This document shows, piece after piece, positions 26,110 through 34,804 of a stretch of DNA of 64,000 bases. The notes below the pieces were generated by a model. That model was not told where the DNA came from. It did no database searches and saw only the letters and a list, made by a program, of their open reading frames with translations. This DNA is from Bin87 sp965204395 (lineage in GTDB: Bacteria > Chloroflexota > Dehalococcoidia > Lucifugimonadales > UBA3495). The stretch lies in assembly GCA_965204395.1 (NCBI GenBank), contig OZ241987.1, positions 2,728,001-2,792,000 on the forward strand, read 5' to 3'. The position numbers and the translations under genes were made by a program. Every line of letters begins with the position of its first letter. Position 1 is the stretch's first letter.

Positions 26110-26799
26110 CTAGTCGGAGTGCTTGGCGTAGGACTTGATCAGATAGCGGGTTGGAGCGTCGCCAACCGTGCGGGCGTTGAGAGTGATGATGGTGGGCTTG
26201 CCGATGAGTTCGAAGATGGCGGAAGGGTCGGCGATGGCGGCGTCCACGTTGGCGTAGATGGTGTCCTTGGGCTGAGAGCGGAAGTACTCGGCGCGGCGGG
26301 GGGTGGGCAGGAAACCGGCGAAGTGGCCCTTGATCTCTGCCTCGGATTCCGAGATGTGTTCAGGGCTCATGTTGTGCACTGCGGCCCAGGCGTGGTCGAG
26401 GGATTCGAACTTGAATTGGGCGGTGGGGGTGACGATGGCGAGGGTGGCCTCGGCCTTGGTCACCTCGGCAATCATTTCCGACGTTGTGGCAAGAGCCTGG
26501 ATGGTGAGCTGGTCGAGTGCTTTGGCAAAATTGCGGTCGTCGGTATTGGCGGCGGTGAGCGCGTCGGCTACGGTGGTAGCGGCGGCAATGTGCGCAGGTG
26601 GCATGGCGATTGTGAACTGGCCGCGGGAATAATCGGTGAGCCGGTATTCGTCGGCTGGACCTGCGGGGTGGCCGGCGATGGCGGCCAGGATGCTTTGGAA
26701 GGATTCGAGCAGGTTGGTGGCAAGACTCAGGCTGGTGCCTGGAGCTGATGGCTCGATGATGGCGATGGAGATGGTCTGCTGCTGTTGCTTCGGTGGCAT
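26110..26799 (-). CDS. Hypothetical protein, 229 residues
   Basis: Unrecognised. Soluble, alanine- and threonine-rich: TISIAIIEPSAPGTSLSLATNLLESFQSILAAIAGHPAGP, then RLTDYSRGQFTIAMPPAHIAAATTVADALTAANTDDRNFAKALDQL. The end, KPTIITLNARTVGDAPTRYLIKSYAKHSD, looks like a compact strand-helix unit. It reads on the minus strand, with the Fic gene fragments upstream on the same strand. It could belong with that toxin-like locus, but this is only position. Confidence 0.55.
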   Translation of the reverse strand: MPPKQQQQTISIAIIEPSAPGTSLSLATNLLESFQSILAAIAGHPAGPADEYRLTDYSRGQFTIAMPPAHIAAATTVADALTAANTDDRNFAKALDQLTIQALATTSEMIAEVTKAEATLAIVTPTAQFKFESLDHAWAAVHNMSPEHISESEAEIKGHFAGFLPTPRRAEYFRSQPKDTIYANVDAAIADPSAIFELIGKPTIITLNARTVGDAPTRYLIKSYAKHSD

Positions 26800-27224
26800 G
26801 GTTGGCTCCGTGCGTTGATGGGATTTGGCGCGGAGCGCATTTTATGTTCGATCGGTTGGTCGGGGTTTGCGATTTAGCGCGGTTTGCTGGAATGTGGGAT
26901 TGTGGTCGGTTTGGAAGTGCTGAGGAGGCTTGATGAAGTAGGCATCCATGACTGCGGGGCACTGGTGGATGACGGGGCGATGCGATGTGGGGGTTGGTTC
27001 CAGGATTCCGGCCTTGGTGAGGTTGGACAATATGCGTTGGGCCTGTCTGGATGAGATGTTGAAGCGACTGCGGATTGATCTCGAAGTGAGGAAGGGGTTG
27101 GAAAGGGCGAGGTCGGCGGCGTCCAATTCGGTCTGGCTGAGGCAGGGCAATCGCGTCTTAATGGGATTTTTTAGAAATATGCTAATGTCCGATGATCCGT
27201 TGAAGGTCATGGAGGCAGGAGCAT

Positions 27225-28369
27225 ATGGCGCAACCACCCAAAACAACTCTTCTCGATCATTTCGCTGAGTTGGACGATCCTCGAGTGGAACGTACCCGAC
27301 GCCACAAACTGGTGGACATCCTGGCCATCGCCATTTGCGCCACCATCTGCGGTGCCGATTCCTGGGTTCATATCGAGCTCTTCGGCAGGAGCAAGCTGGC
27401 CTGGTTCCAAACCTTCCTGGAACTGCCTCACGGCATCCCGTCCCACGACACCTTCGGCGATGTCTTTGCTCGTTTGGACCCAGTGCAGTTGCAGAACTGC
27501 TTCATCTCATGGACCCAGGCCATCGCCGAACTGCTCCCCGGCGAGGTGGTCGCTATTGACGGCAAGACGGCCCGACGTTCTTATGACCGGGCCGGTAAGA
27601 AGGGGGCTATCCACATGGTCAGCGCCTGGGCCACTCAGCAGACGGTGACCCTGGGTCAGGTCAAGACTGACGAAAAATCCAACGAGATCACCGCCATTCC
27701 CTCCGCCTGAGGCGGACTGGGAATGCTGGACTTGCACGGTTGCATCGTCACGATAGATGCCATGGGCTGCCGCGGGAGATCGCCCAGCAAATCACCCAGG
27801 GCGGCGCCGACTACGTGCTGGCGGTGAAGGAGAACCAGGGGCAACTCCACGAGAGTATTCAGGATCTGTTCGAGGGGGCCGAGGCATTCGGCTTTGACGG
27901 GATGCCCTATGACCACGCTCAGACGGTGGACAAGGGGCACGGGCGGGTGGAGCATCGGGAATGTTGGGTCATCACCGATCCGGACGGCCTGGACTATCTG
28001 GACCCTCACGGGCAATGGCCCCAACTGAAAGCCGCCGTCAGGGTGGTGGGCCATCGTCAAACCCATGAGGGCGCTATCAGTCAGCCCCGCTACTACATCG
28101 GCAGCCTGGCGGCCTCAGCAGAACAACTGCTGGCCGTCATCAGAAGCCACTGGAGCGTCGAAAACTCGTTGCACTGGACCCTTGACGTGACCTTTCGGGA
28201 AGACCAGTGCCGAGTGCGCAAGGACCACGGCCCTCAGAACATCAACACGCTGCGGCAGATCGGACACAACCTCTTGAAAAACGAGACAACCCTGAAAGTG
28301 GGCATCCAGGGCAAACGGCTCAACGCCGGATGGGATGAGAACTACCTGCTCACAGTCCTCCTCGGATAA
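27225..28369 (+). pseudogene. ISAs1-family transposase, disrupted
   Basis: Begins MAQPPKTTLLDHFAELDDPRVERTRRHKLVDILAIAICATICGADSW, with the DDE part AIDGKTARRSYDR. A 15-bp palindrome at 27702 follows EITAIP and brings an in-frame TGA. A one-base loss near 27771 (GGCTGCCGCGGG where CC-A-G is expected) shifts the frame again. The rest, ADYVLAVKENQGQLHESIQDL to SHWSVENSLHWTLDVTFREDQCR, is well preserved. Two independent lesions make restoration by slippage unlikely. Confidence 0.9.
27702..27716. repeat. 15-bp palindromic element (copy 12)
   Basis: TCCGCCTGAGGCGGA in ISAs1 copy B, introducing an in-frame stop after EITAIPSA. Confidence 0.9.
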
Positions 28370-29567
28370 GACGCGATTGCCCTGCTGGCTGAGGGTGTTG
28401 TCGTGTTGCCAGGCTTGGCGGGCTTCGAGGACTCGCTCGAGGGAGTGGGTGTTGAGGTATGCGTCGTTGGTCAAGGCTGGGGTGAAAAATGTAAAGAGGC
28501 GTTGCCAGTTGGCTTCGGATCTGACCTCGGAAAGAGCTCGGTAGTAGTCCGACCGGTCGGCGTCGATGTGAACGCTGTGGGAGAACGGGGTTCGCGGGCT
28601 CTGAGCGTGATGTTGGCGAAAGATGGCGGCGTTGATGACACGTCCGATGCGGCCATTGCCGTCTGGGAACGGGTGTATCGTTTCGAATTGGTAATGCGCC
28701 AGGGCTATCTGGATATCGAGCGGGTAATCGTGGCGGGCTGGGCTTTGGAGCCAGGTGAGGAGGTCGGCCATGAGCGGGTCGATCCGGTCTGGTGGCGCCA
28801 TGCAGTGGATGATGCGGGTTCCGCTGACGATGAAGACTGGGCTGGAGCGGTAGATGCCAGCCGTGTGTCCGACGTATTCGGGATCTTCTTCGAGCAGTTC
28901 TCGGTGTGCGCCGAGGATGGCTACGTGGTCGGTTGGGCGTTGGGTCAGATATTGGATTGCGTTGACGCAGGCGGTGCCCTGAAGGGTCGCCAACCTTGGT
29001 TTGGCGGGGAGGTGAGGTTGGATGAGCAGCTCGTAAGGTCTGACGTTGATCGCTTCGATTGAGCAGGAGGCGCTGGCCTCGCGGGCGCGGGCGATGTTGG
29101 CGGGGCCTGGTGTTCCTTTGGGAAGAGATGCTGCCAGGCTGGCCAGACGACGCAAAACGTGGGCGTAATGTTGAGAGCTCTCAGCGTCGTAATCGCCGGA
29201 GAATTGCTGCAATGGGGCGGGAGAGAATGCGTCGAATTCCTGCCATCCATCGCTGGTTTGGGCGGAGACTCGGTCGATTCTTCCGTGCTCGAGTTGTCGG
29301 GTTGGAGAGGTCATGGCGTTGTCGAGAGGGGCTGATTTTAAGCCGAGGTGGGGGTCCTAAAGGGCGTGGAGTAATTTAGGTTTGGCAGGGTGTAAATTCG
29401 TGCTCAAGAACAAGGGTGGCTTGTGAAGAGGAATGTAAGTATGGCTGGGTGTACAGTTCTGAACATTCAGGAAAAATGGGGTACGTGGGGGGGTCCTGTC
29501 CTACAAGAATGTGCTTGTGGACGCTGTTGAGGGTGTACGTTCGTGCTCAAGGGGATTTCGGGCCAAT

Positions 29568-29947
29568 TCAGGGTTCTTCGCGGTGTTGGTGGGAGGCGGC
29601 GAGGACCTGGTGGGGGGAGACGCGGTCGGATTTTATGGAGTCGGTGAAGCCGTCGGGCGGGCGGGTGAAAATGGCGGTGATGTAATGCTGTGTGGTGGCT
29701 TTTTGGAAGCCCTGCTTTCTGGCCAGCTGGATGGCTGCGTTGAGCGTATGGCGCGCGGGATTGCTGAATGAGGGCGAGACTGTCTGACGCTTTTGGCGCC
29801 TGGCGGGTTGGTAGTTGTCGGCGGTGATGCCGAAGGTTTTGAGGATGGCAGCGGTGCGCGTCTGGCTGTCGGAGATGATTGCAGCGAAGATGATCTCCGG
29901 AGTGATCTCGGGGCTGTGGTACGACTGGGCGATCGCGCGGGAGAGCT
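29568..29947 (-). pseudogene. Clp N-domain (ClpC-like) fragment
   Basis: A C-terminal fragment of about 125 residues with two helical repeats of the Clp amino-terminal type: FLELSRAIAQSYHSPEITPEIIFAAIISDSQTRTAAILKTFGI and FSNPARHTLNAAIQLARKQGFQKATTQHYITAIF. The frame is cut off on the N-terminal side by the IS1182 remnant at 29948. It ends SHQHREEP. Such N-domain-only proteins bind ClpC or modulate proteolysis. The 250 bases between it and the Fic start show nothing. Confidence 0.6.
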
Positions 29948-30412
29948 CTAGAAATTCGGCCGGAAAGCTTGGCTGATTGAGTCGCGGGTTATACTCCGGG
30001 CCAGCTGAGATAGCGGGGTGAAATGAGACCATGCTGGGCGAGCGATCCGACCAGAGAGGACTGTGGGAGGCGGACCAGTTGTACCTGGACCTGGTGGGTA
30101 AGGACACCTTCTATGGGCTGCTGGCGTCATTGCGGGGTCAGTTGTTCCGCGACGCCGACTTCGCCGAGCTGTACTGCCTGGACAATGGACGGGTCAGCGT
30201 GCCGCCGAGCCTGTTGGCCACGGCGCTGCTGTTGCAGACCCACGACAAGGTCAGTGACGCCGAGGCCAAAGCCAGAGACGATTTCGACATTCGCTGGAAG
30301 GTGGCGTTGGGCATCGAGATCGAAAACCGGCCTTTTGCCAAGAGCACGCTGCAGGTGTTCCGCGCCCAACTGATTTTGCATGACAAGGTCCGTGAGGTGT
30401 TCGAGCAGAGTC
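29948..30412 (+). mobile_element. IS1182-family remnant (5' end)
   Basis: The terminal repeat CTAGAAATTCGGCCGGAAAG and about 380 bases of transposase are nearly identical to the element at 15653-19968. It stops after REVFEQSL; 68 unassigned bases (30413-30480) follow before the IS701-like element. Confidence 0.85.
30031..30411 (+). pseudogene. IS1182-family transposase, N-terminal fragment
   Basis: Encodes MLGERSDQRGLWEADQLYLDL and on to STLQVFRAQLILHDKVREVFEQSL, then loses similarity. It matches 19498-19885 with few substitutions. The catalytic domain is absent. Confidence 0.88.
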
Positions 30413-31112
30413 TGCGTCTGTGCACGGTTACAAGGAACTCGAACGATGGTCCAGGAGCTGGGGCGATATCCACGCATTTGCTAGACTTTACGCATTTTTA
30501 GAAAAATAAAAGGACAGGGTAAGCTGGCCTGACCCAAACGTCACTGAAGGTCCAGCCATGCTCACCCTGCCCAATGCCATTGTACCGATACTCTCCCCCT
30601 TCGCAATTCTGTTCACCAACCCCACTTGGCAGAAGGCTCAACTCCTGCTGGTGGGCGCAGTCCTGTCCACAGGCCAGCGCACCGTGGCCGCGGCGCTCAG
30701 GGTCATGGGGCGCAGCAACCAGAGCGACTACGCCCGCTACCACGAGGTGCTCAATCGGGCGGTGTGGTCGTCCCGCGGGGTCGCCCGCATCCTGCTCTTG
30801 CTTCTGCTCCAGCACCTTGATCGGGGCGACGGTCCGTTGATCTTCGGCATCGACGAAACCCTGGAACGGCGTCGGGGCGCCAAGATCAAGGCCCGCGGCA
30901 TCTACCGAGACGCGGTGCGTTCCAGTCGCCACCAACTGGTCAAGGCCAGTGGCCTGCGCTGGATCTCCCTGATGTGGCTGGGCCATGTCCCTTGGGCGGG
31001 ACGCCACTGGGCTTTGCCAGTGCTCACCGTGCTGGCGCCTTCCTCTCGGTACCACCAGCAGCAGGGACGCCGGCACAAGAAACTCACCGATTGGGCCAGG
31101 CAGATGGTCATG

Positions 31113-31127
31113 TCCGCCTGAGGCGGA
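31113..31127. repeat. 15-bp palindromic element (copy 13)
   Basis: TCCGCCTGAGGCGGA in IS701-like copy 3, at the same site as the one at 25587 in copy 2. Confidence 0.92.
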
Positions 31128-31583
31128 CGCCGCTGGCTGCCCCAGCGTCCCCTGGTACTGGTGGGAGACAACGGCTACGCCGTGTTGGATCTGCTCCACT
31201 GCTGCCAGTCCCTGCGCGAACCGGTGACCCTCATCGCCAGACTGCGTCTGGACGCCGCCCTCTACGCACCAGCGCCGCCACGGCCGTCGGGTCAGAAAGG
31301 CCGGTCTGCCCTGAAAGGCCCCCGGCGACCCTCCCTGAAAACCCTCTTGGATCAGGACCATGTGGCCTGGACCGGCGCCGCGGTGTCCTGGTACGACGGC
31401 ACCACCCGCACCGTGGAACTCACCTCCCAGACTGCGGTCTGGTACAGCTCGGGCAAACCGCCCGTCCTCATCCGCTGGGTGCTGGTGCGAGACCCCGAAG
31501 GCGCCTTCGATCCCCAGGCTCTCCTCTGCACCGACCCGTCGGCGGACCCGACCCAGATCCTGGAATGGTTTGTCCTGCGCTGG

Positions 31584-31598
31584 TCCGCCTCTGGCGGA
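31584..31598. repeat. 15-bp palindromic element (copy 14)
   Basis: TCCGCCTCTGGCGGA in IS701-like copy 3; it stands in place of the 7 bp CAACTCG of copy 1. Confidence 0.92.
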
Positions 31599-31952
31599 AA
31601 GTCACCTTTCAGGAGGCCCGCACCCATCTGGGCATGGAGACCCAACGCCAGTGGTCCGACTTGGCCATCGCCCGCACTACGCCGGCTCTGCTGGGCCTCT
31701 TCTCCTGGACCACCCTGGCCGCCCATTCGTTGCAAAAACAGCATCCGATGACCCCTCGCACCGCCGCCTGGTACGACAAACCATCGCCGACTTTCGTGGA
31801 TGCCATCGCCCTGGTGCGTCGTCACCTCTGGCTGGCATCGGACGATTTCTCACTGTCGGCTGACAACCCCGACACGCAAGAATTCCCCGTCGCTCTGTAC
31901 CACCGAATGGTGGACTCCCTCGCTTACGCCGCTTGAAATGCGGAAAGTCCAG

Positions 31953-32835
31953 CTTTGGTATTGAAGGGACCGGTTCTTACGGCGCTGGCATCGCCCGTTT
32001 CCTGACCGACCGCCGTTACACCGTCGTCGAGGTCAACCGACCGGACCGGTCGACCCGCTATCGGAAAGGGAAGAGTGATCCCACCGATGCGGAAATGGCA
32101 GCTCGTTCCGTTCTCGCCGGCGTAGCCGATGCTATTCCCAAGTCGGGCCAGGGCGAAGTGGAAATGATCCGCATGCTCAAGAGCGCCAAGGAGTCGGCGG
32201 TCAAAGCCCGCACCCAAGCAGTCAACCAGATGAAAGCTCTGATTGTAACGGCCCCAGCTGAACTTCGTGAGAGCCTCGACGGTCTCTCCACCCATGCGCT
32301 GTGCGCCCGATGCAAGGGCTTCCGTCCGGGTACTTTGACCAATCCCACAGCGGCGACCAAATACGTCCTTCGCTCATTGGCCTGCCGTTACCGCCAACTC
32401 GGTGAGGAAGTCCGCGCGTTGGAAGCCGAACTGGGACGACTCACCCGTTTCGCCGCGCCGAGGTTGCTCAACATGTTCGGCGTGGGGCCCGACACGGCAG
32501 CCACCCTCCTAATCACAGCTGGGAGTAACCCCGAACGTCTTCACTCTGAGGCTGCTTTCGCCGCATTGTGCGGGGTGAGTCCGATACCCGCCTCTTCGGG
32601 CAAGACCAACCGGCACCGACTGAACCGTGGCGGTGACCGCCAAGCCAACGCCGCTCTTCATCGCATCGTCGTGGTCAGACTCCGTTACGACACCAGAACC
32701 AAAGCATACATGCGTCGTAGAACCGGGGAGGGATTGAGCAAGGTCGAAGTCATCAGATGCCTCAAACGCTACGTTGCCCGCGAGATTTTCTCCAACCTAC
32801 AGACGTCTGTCGGACTGGTCAGGAACCCGGTTTGA
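31953..32835 (+). pseudogene. IS110-family transposase, 5'-truncated
   Basis: About 290 residues. It opens FGIEGTGSYGAGIARFL, so the first aspartate region (GIDxAK-type) is missing, removed where the IS701-like element joins. Retained are the GKSDPTDAEMAARSVL aspartates and the C-terminal HhH/Transposase_20 part with NMFGVGPDTAATLLITAG, FAALCGVSPIPASSGKTNRHRLNRGGDRQANAAL. The apparent ATG at 31933 lies inside the neighbouring element and is an artefact. Not functional. Confidence 0.85.
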
Positions 32836-33135
32836 CATCTATAGGAGCATCATTTTCGCTGGCCCGTTAGTCAGGACCTTTTCGCTACGCGTCGACAAGA
32901 AAGTGGTACAGTTTTCCACCGCCCAAAATCAGCGATCGGGCCGCCCGCGTGATCCATTTTCTCTCCGCCTTTTACAGTGGCGCCGGCCGATCACATCAAA
33001 CAACCACCAGCCGCTCGGCCTGACATCTCCCCTTTCCATTTAAACTGACAAAATCGCTGGACAGCAACACTTTACCGTACCGACACCCTCATCCTTTCGG
33101 TGGATTGGGGATTAGACGCGTCATACACCAGTCAA
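32836..33135. other. Gap between IS110 genes, no gene seen
   Basis: The first part probably contains the right end of the truncated IS110 element (CTATAGGAGCATC-type sequence after the stop). The rest shows no coding frame. Confidence 0.4.
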
Positions 33136-33400
33136 TCTACCGCATCGTGGCTGGATTGCGTTCCAACCGTGGTAGCCTTTGAACCCGGCGTTGGGGTGCC
33201 GTGCTTTGGCCAGGACCAACCAAGCGTTGATTGCTGGTACTGCCAACTTGATGCAGGTGTCCCCCATCTCATAGAGGGATCCGTCCGACCGGCGATGGGA
33301 AATCCGATGAGCCTGCCGAGTTCACCGTAAGCGATGGCTCGGCACTCCTGAACGCATCGTTTGAGCCGGCGGAAAGCGGCCTGCGATTTTGGGCGCATTT
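33136..33400 (-). pseudogene. Unknown small gene, frameshifted
   Basis: The minus strand from ATG at about 33400 encodes MRPKSQAAFRRLKRCVQECR, then AIAYGELGRLIGFPIAGRTDPS. After a frame change near 33270 it continues GDTCIKLAVPAINAWLVLAKARHPNAGFKGYHGW. Both halves look protein-like and join well if one base is adjusted. The AYGELGRLIG part recalls alkyltransferase-like proteins, but the expected PCHRV motif is absent, so I leave it unassigned. Confidence 0.35.
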
Positions 33401-33600
33401 TCGTTTTTCCTTCGGCGGACTTGTATCTTGGGAGCAGAGAAGAAATATAGCCGGGATGCGGCAGACCGGTGTGGACTGGGTCACGATAGGCCGTACCAAA
33501 GCGAGGGTCGCCGCATCCATCCCAATAGAACCCGAACGGTTGCCTGGGCCTGATGAGCCCGCATCTTGCAAGTGAGGGTACAATTCGATTGGAGGCGAGC

Positions 33601-34548
33601 ATGGAGCAGGAACTGACTTTCGTTGGCATCGATGTGGCCAAAGCACGGGTGGACGTGGCGGTCCGCCCCAGCGGCGACATCTGGAGCGCCGAGTACGACG
33701 AGATTGGCGTTGCGGGATTGGTGGACCGGCTGCAGGCCTTGGGACCGACTGCGGTGGTGCTGGAGGCTACCGGCGGACTGGAAGTGCCTCTGGCATCGGC
33801 CCTGGCTGCGGCAGCCCTTCCCGTGGTGGTGGTCAATCCTCGGCAGGTGCGCGATTTCGCCAAGGCCACCGGCCGGTTGGCCAAGACCGACGCGCTGGAT
33901 GCCCAGGTGTTGGCCCATTTCGCCGAGGCGGTGCGCCCGCCGGTGCGACAACTGCGGGACGACGATGCTCAGGAACTGAACGCCATGACCACCCGTCGCA
34001 ACCAGGTGATGACCATGCTGGTGGCGGAGAGGAACCGGCTCAGCCGGTCCATTCCTTCGGTGCGTCCCAGCATCCAGGCCCACATCGCCTGGTTGGAGCA
34101 GGAGCTCAAGGACCTGGACGACGGTCTGCGACAGACGCTGCGCCGAAGTCCGGTGTGGCGGGAGAAGGACGATCTGCTGCGTTCGGTCCCCGGTGTGGGG
34201 GAACAACTCTCGCTGACGCTCCTGGCTTACCTGCCGGAACTGGGCACGCTGGATCGCAAGCAGATCGCCGCTCTGGTCGGCGTGGCTCCCATCAACCGGG
34301 ACAGCGGAACCATGCGGGGGCGCCGCGCCGTCTGGGGCGGCCGCGCGCGAGTGCGGGCGGTCCTTTACATGGGAGCCCTGGTCGCCAGCAGGTGTAACCC
34401 GGTGATCCGCGAGTTTTATCAGCGGTTACTGGCGGCCGGCAAGTCCAAGAAAGTGGCCCTTACCGCGTGCATGCGGAAGCTCTTGGTCATCCTCAACGGC
34501 ATGGTCAGGAGTGGGGAACATTGGAATCCCAACAGCATCGTGTCTTGA
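33601..34548 (+). CDS. IS110-family transposase (DEDD recombinase)
   Basis: About 315 residues from ATG at 33601, preceded by GGAGG; the frame is open from 33553. Motifs are FVGIDVAKARVDVAV (first D), VLEATGGLEVPLASAL (E), GRLAKTDALDAQVLAHFAE (two D) and the C-terminal Transposase_20 part RSVPGVGEQLSLTLLAYLPELG with GVAPINRDSGTMRGRRAVWGG and the serine segment. All DEDD residues are present, so this is a candidate active element. IS110 enzymes use a bridge RNA from a non-coding end; the 150-200 bases upstream are the place to look. Confidence 0.92.
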   Translation: MEQELTFVGIDVAKARVDVAVRPSGDIWSAEYDEIGVAGLVDRLQALGPTAVVLEATGGLEVPLASALAAAALPVVVVNPRQVRDFAKATGRLAKTDALDAQVLAHFAEAVRPPVRQLRDDDAQELNAMTTRRNQVMTMLVAERNRLSRSIPSVRPSIQAHIAWLEQELKDLDDGLRQTLRRSPVWREKDDLLRSVPGVGEQLSLTLLAYLPELGTLDRKQIAALVGVAPINRDSGTMRGRRAVWGGRARVRAVLYMGALVASRCNPVIREFYQRLLAAGKSKKVALTACMRKLLVILNGMVRSGEHWNPNSIVS

Positions 34549-34804
34549 CTTCCAAGACGGTTGCTTTGGTATGCTTTATTGCGGCGGGTATCCACGCCCA
34601 GATCCTTAGACCGGGTGGTTCTTGGTTGCCTGCTCTGGTCGTCGCAACATGGTGCCGCGTGTCAAGCGGTCGAACCGGATCTTCGCTGGTTGACTCAGAT
34701 GATTTTGCGATAGTCTCTGACCGTTAGTTCTAGTTCGAGTTGGTCGCCGAGCTGACCGATGCCATAGTCAGTCAACTGTTGAGGAGCACGCTTCGGCTCA
34801 GACC

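Larger units (their letters stand above)
27142..28385 (+). mobile_element. ISAs1-family insertion sequence, copy B
   Basis: 1244 bp. The ends are GCAGGGCAATCGCGTCTTA and its exact reverse at the right. Target duplication TGGCTGAG at 27134-27141 and 28386-28393 is perfect. The insertion is inside the Fic gene. The transposase is disrupted, so this is a non-autonomous copy. Confidence 0.93.
26842..29314 (-). pseudogene. Fic-domain protein gene, split by ISAs1
   Basis: The N-terminal part (29314 to about 28394) holds the Fic fold; HPFPDGNGRIGR (residues 214-225) is the complete catalytic motif for AMP transfer, and SCSIEAI near residue 87 resembles the autoinhibitory SxxxE(G/N) helix. The C-terminal part (27133-26842) continues with QTELDAADLALSNPFLTSRSIRSRFNISSRQAQRILSNLTKAG, a winged-helix domain common in Fic proteins of this class. 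Between them sits ISAs1 copy B with an 8-bp duplication TGGCTGAG. Removing the element gives one continuous frame. As it stands, the N-terminal part reads on into the element and would make a 399-residue chimera that keeps the Fic motif. Confidence 0.88.
30558..31936 (+). pseudogene. IS701-like transposase, disrupted by two palindromes
   Basis: Nearly identical to the intact gene at 2614. A palindrome at 31113 adds 9 bp with an in-frame TGA (frame ends WARQMVMSA), and one at 31584 replaces CAACTCG and shifts the frame by 8 right at the catalytic LRWQLEVTFQEA segment. No other clear lesion is visible, so the palindromes are what inactivated this copy. Confidence 0.93.
30481..31952 (+). mobile_element. 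IS701-like element, copy 3 (full length, disrupted)
   Basis: Both ends are present (CTAGACTTTACGCATT and the reverse of AATGCGGAAAGTCCAG). It is 1472 bp, 17 bp longer than copy 1, which is exactly the sum expected from its two palindromes (+9 and +8). It lies between an IS1182 remnant and the truncated IS110 gene. Confidence 0.9.
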
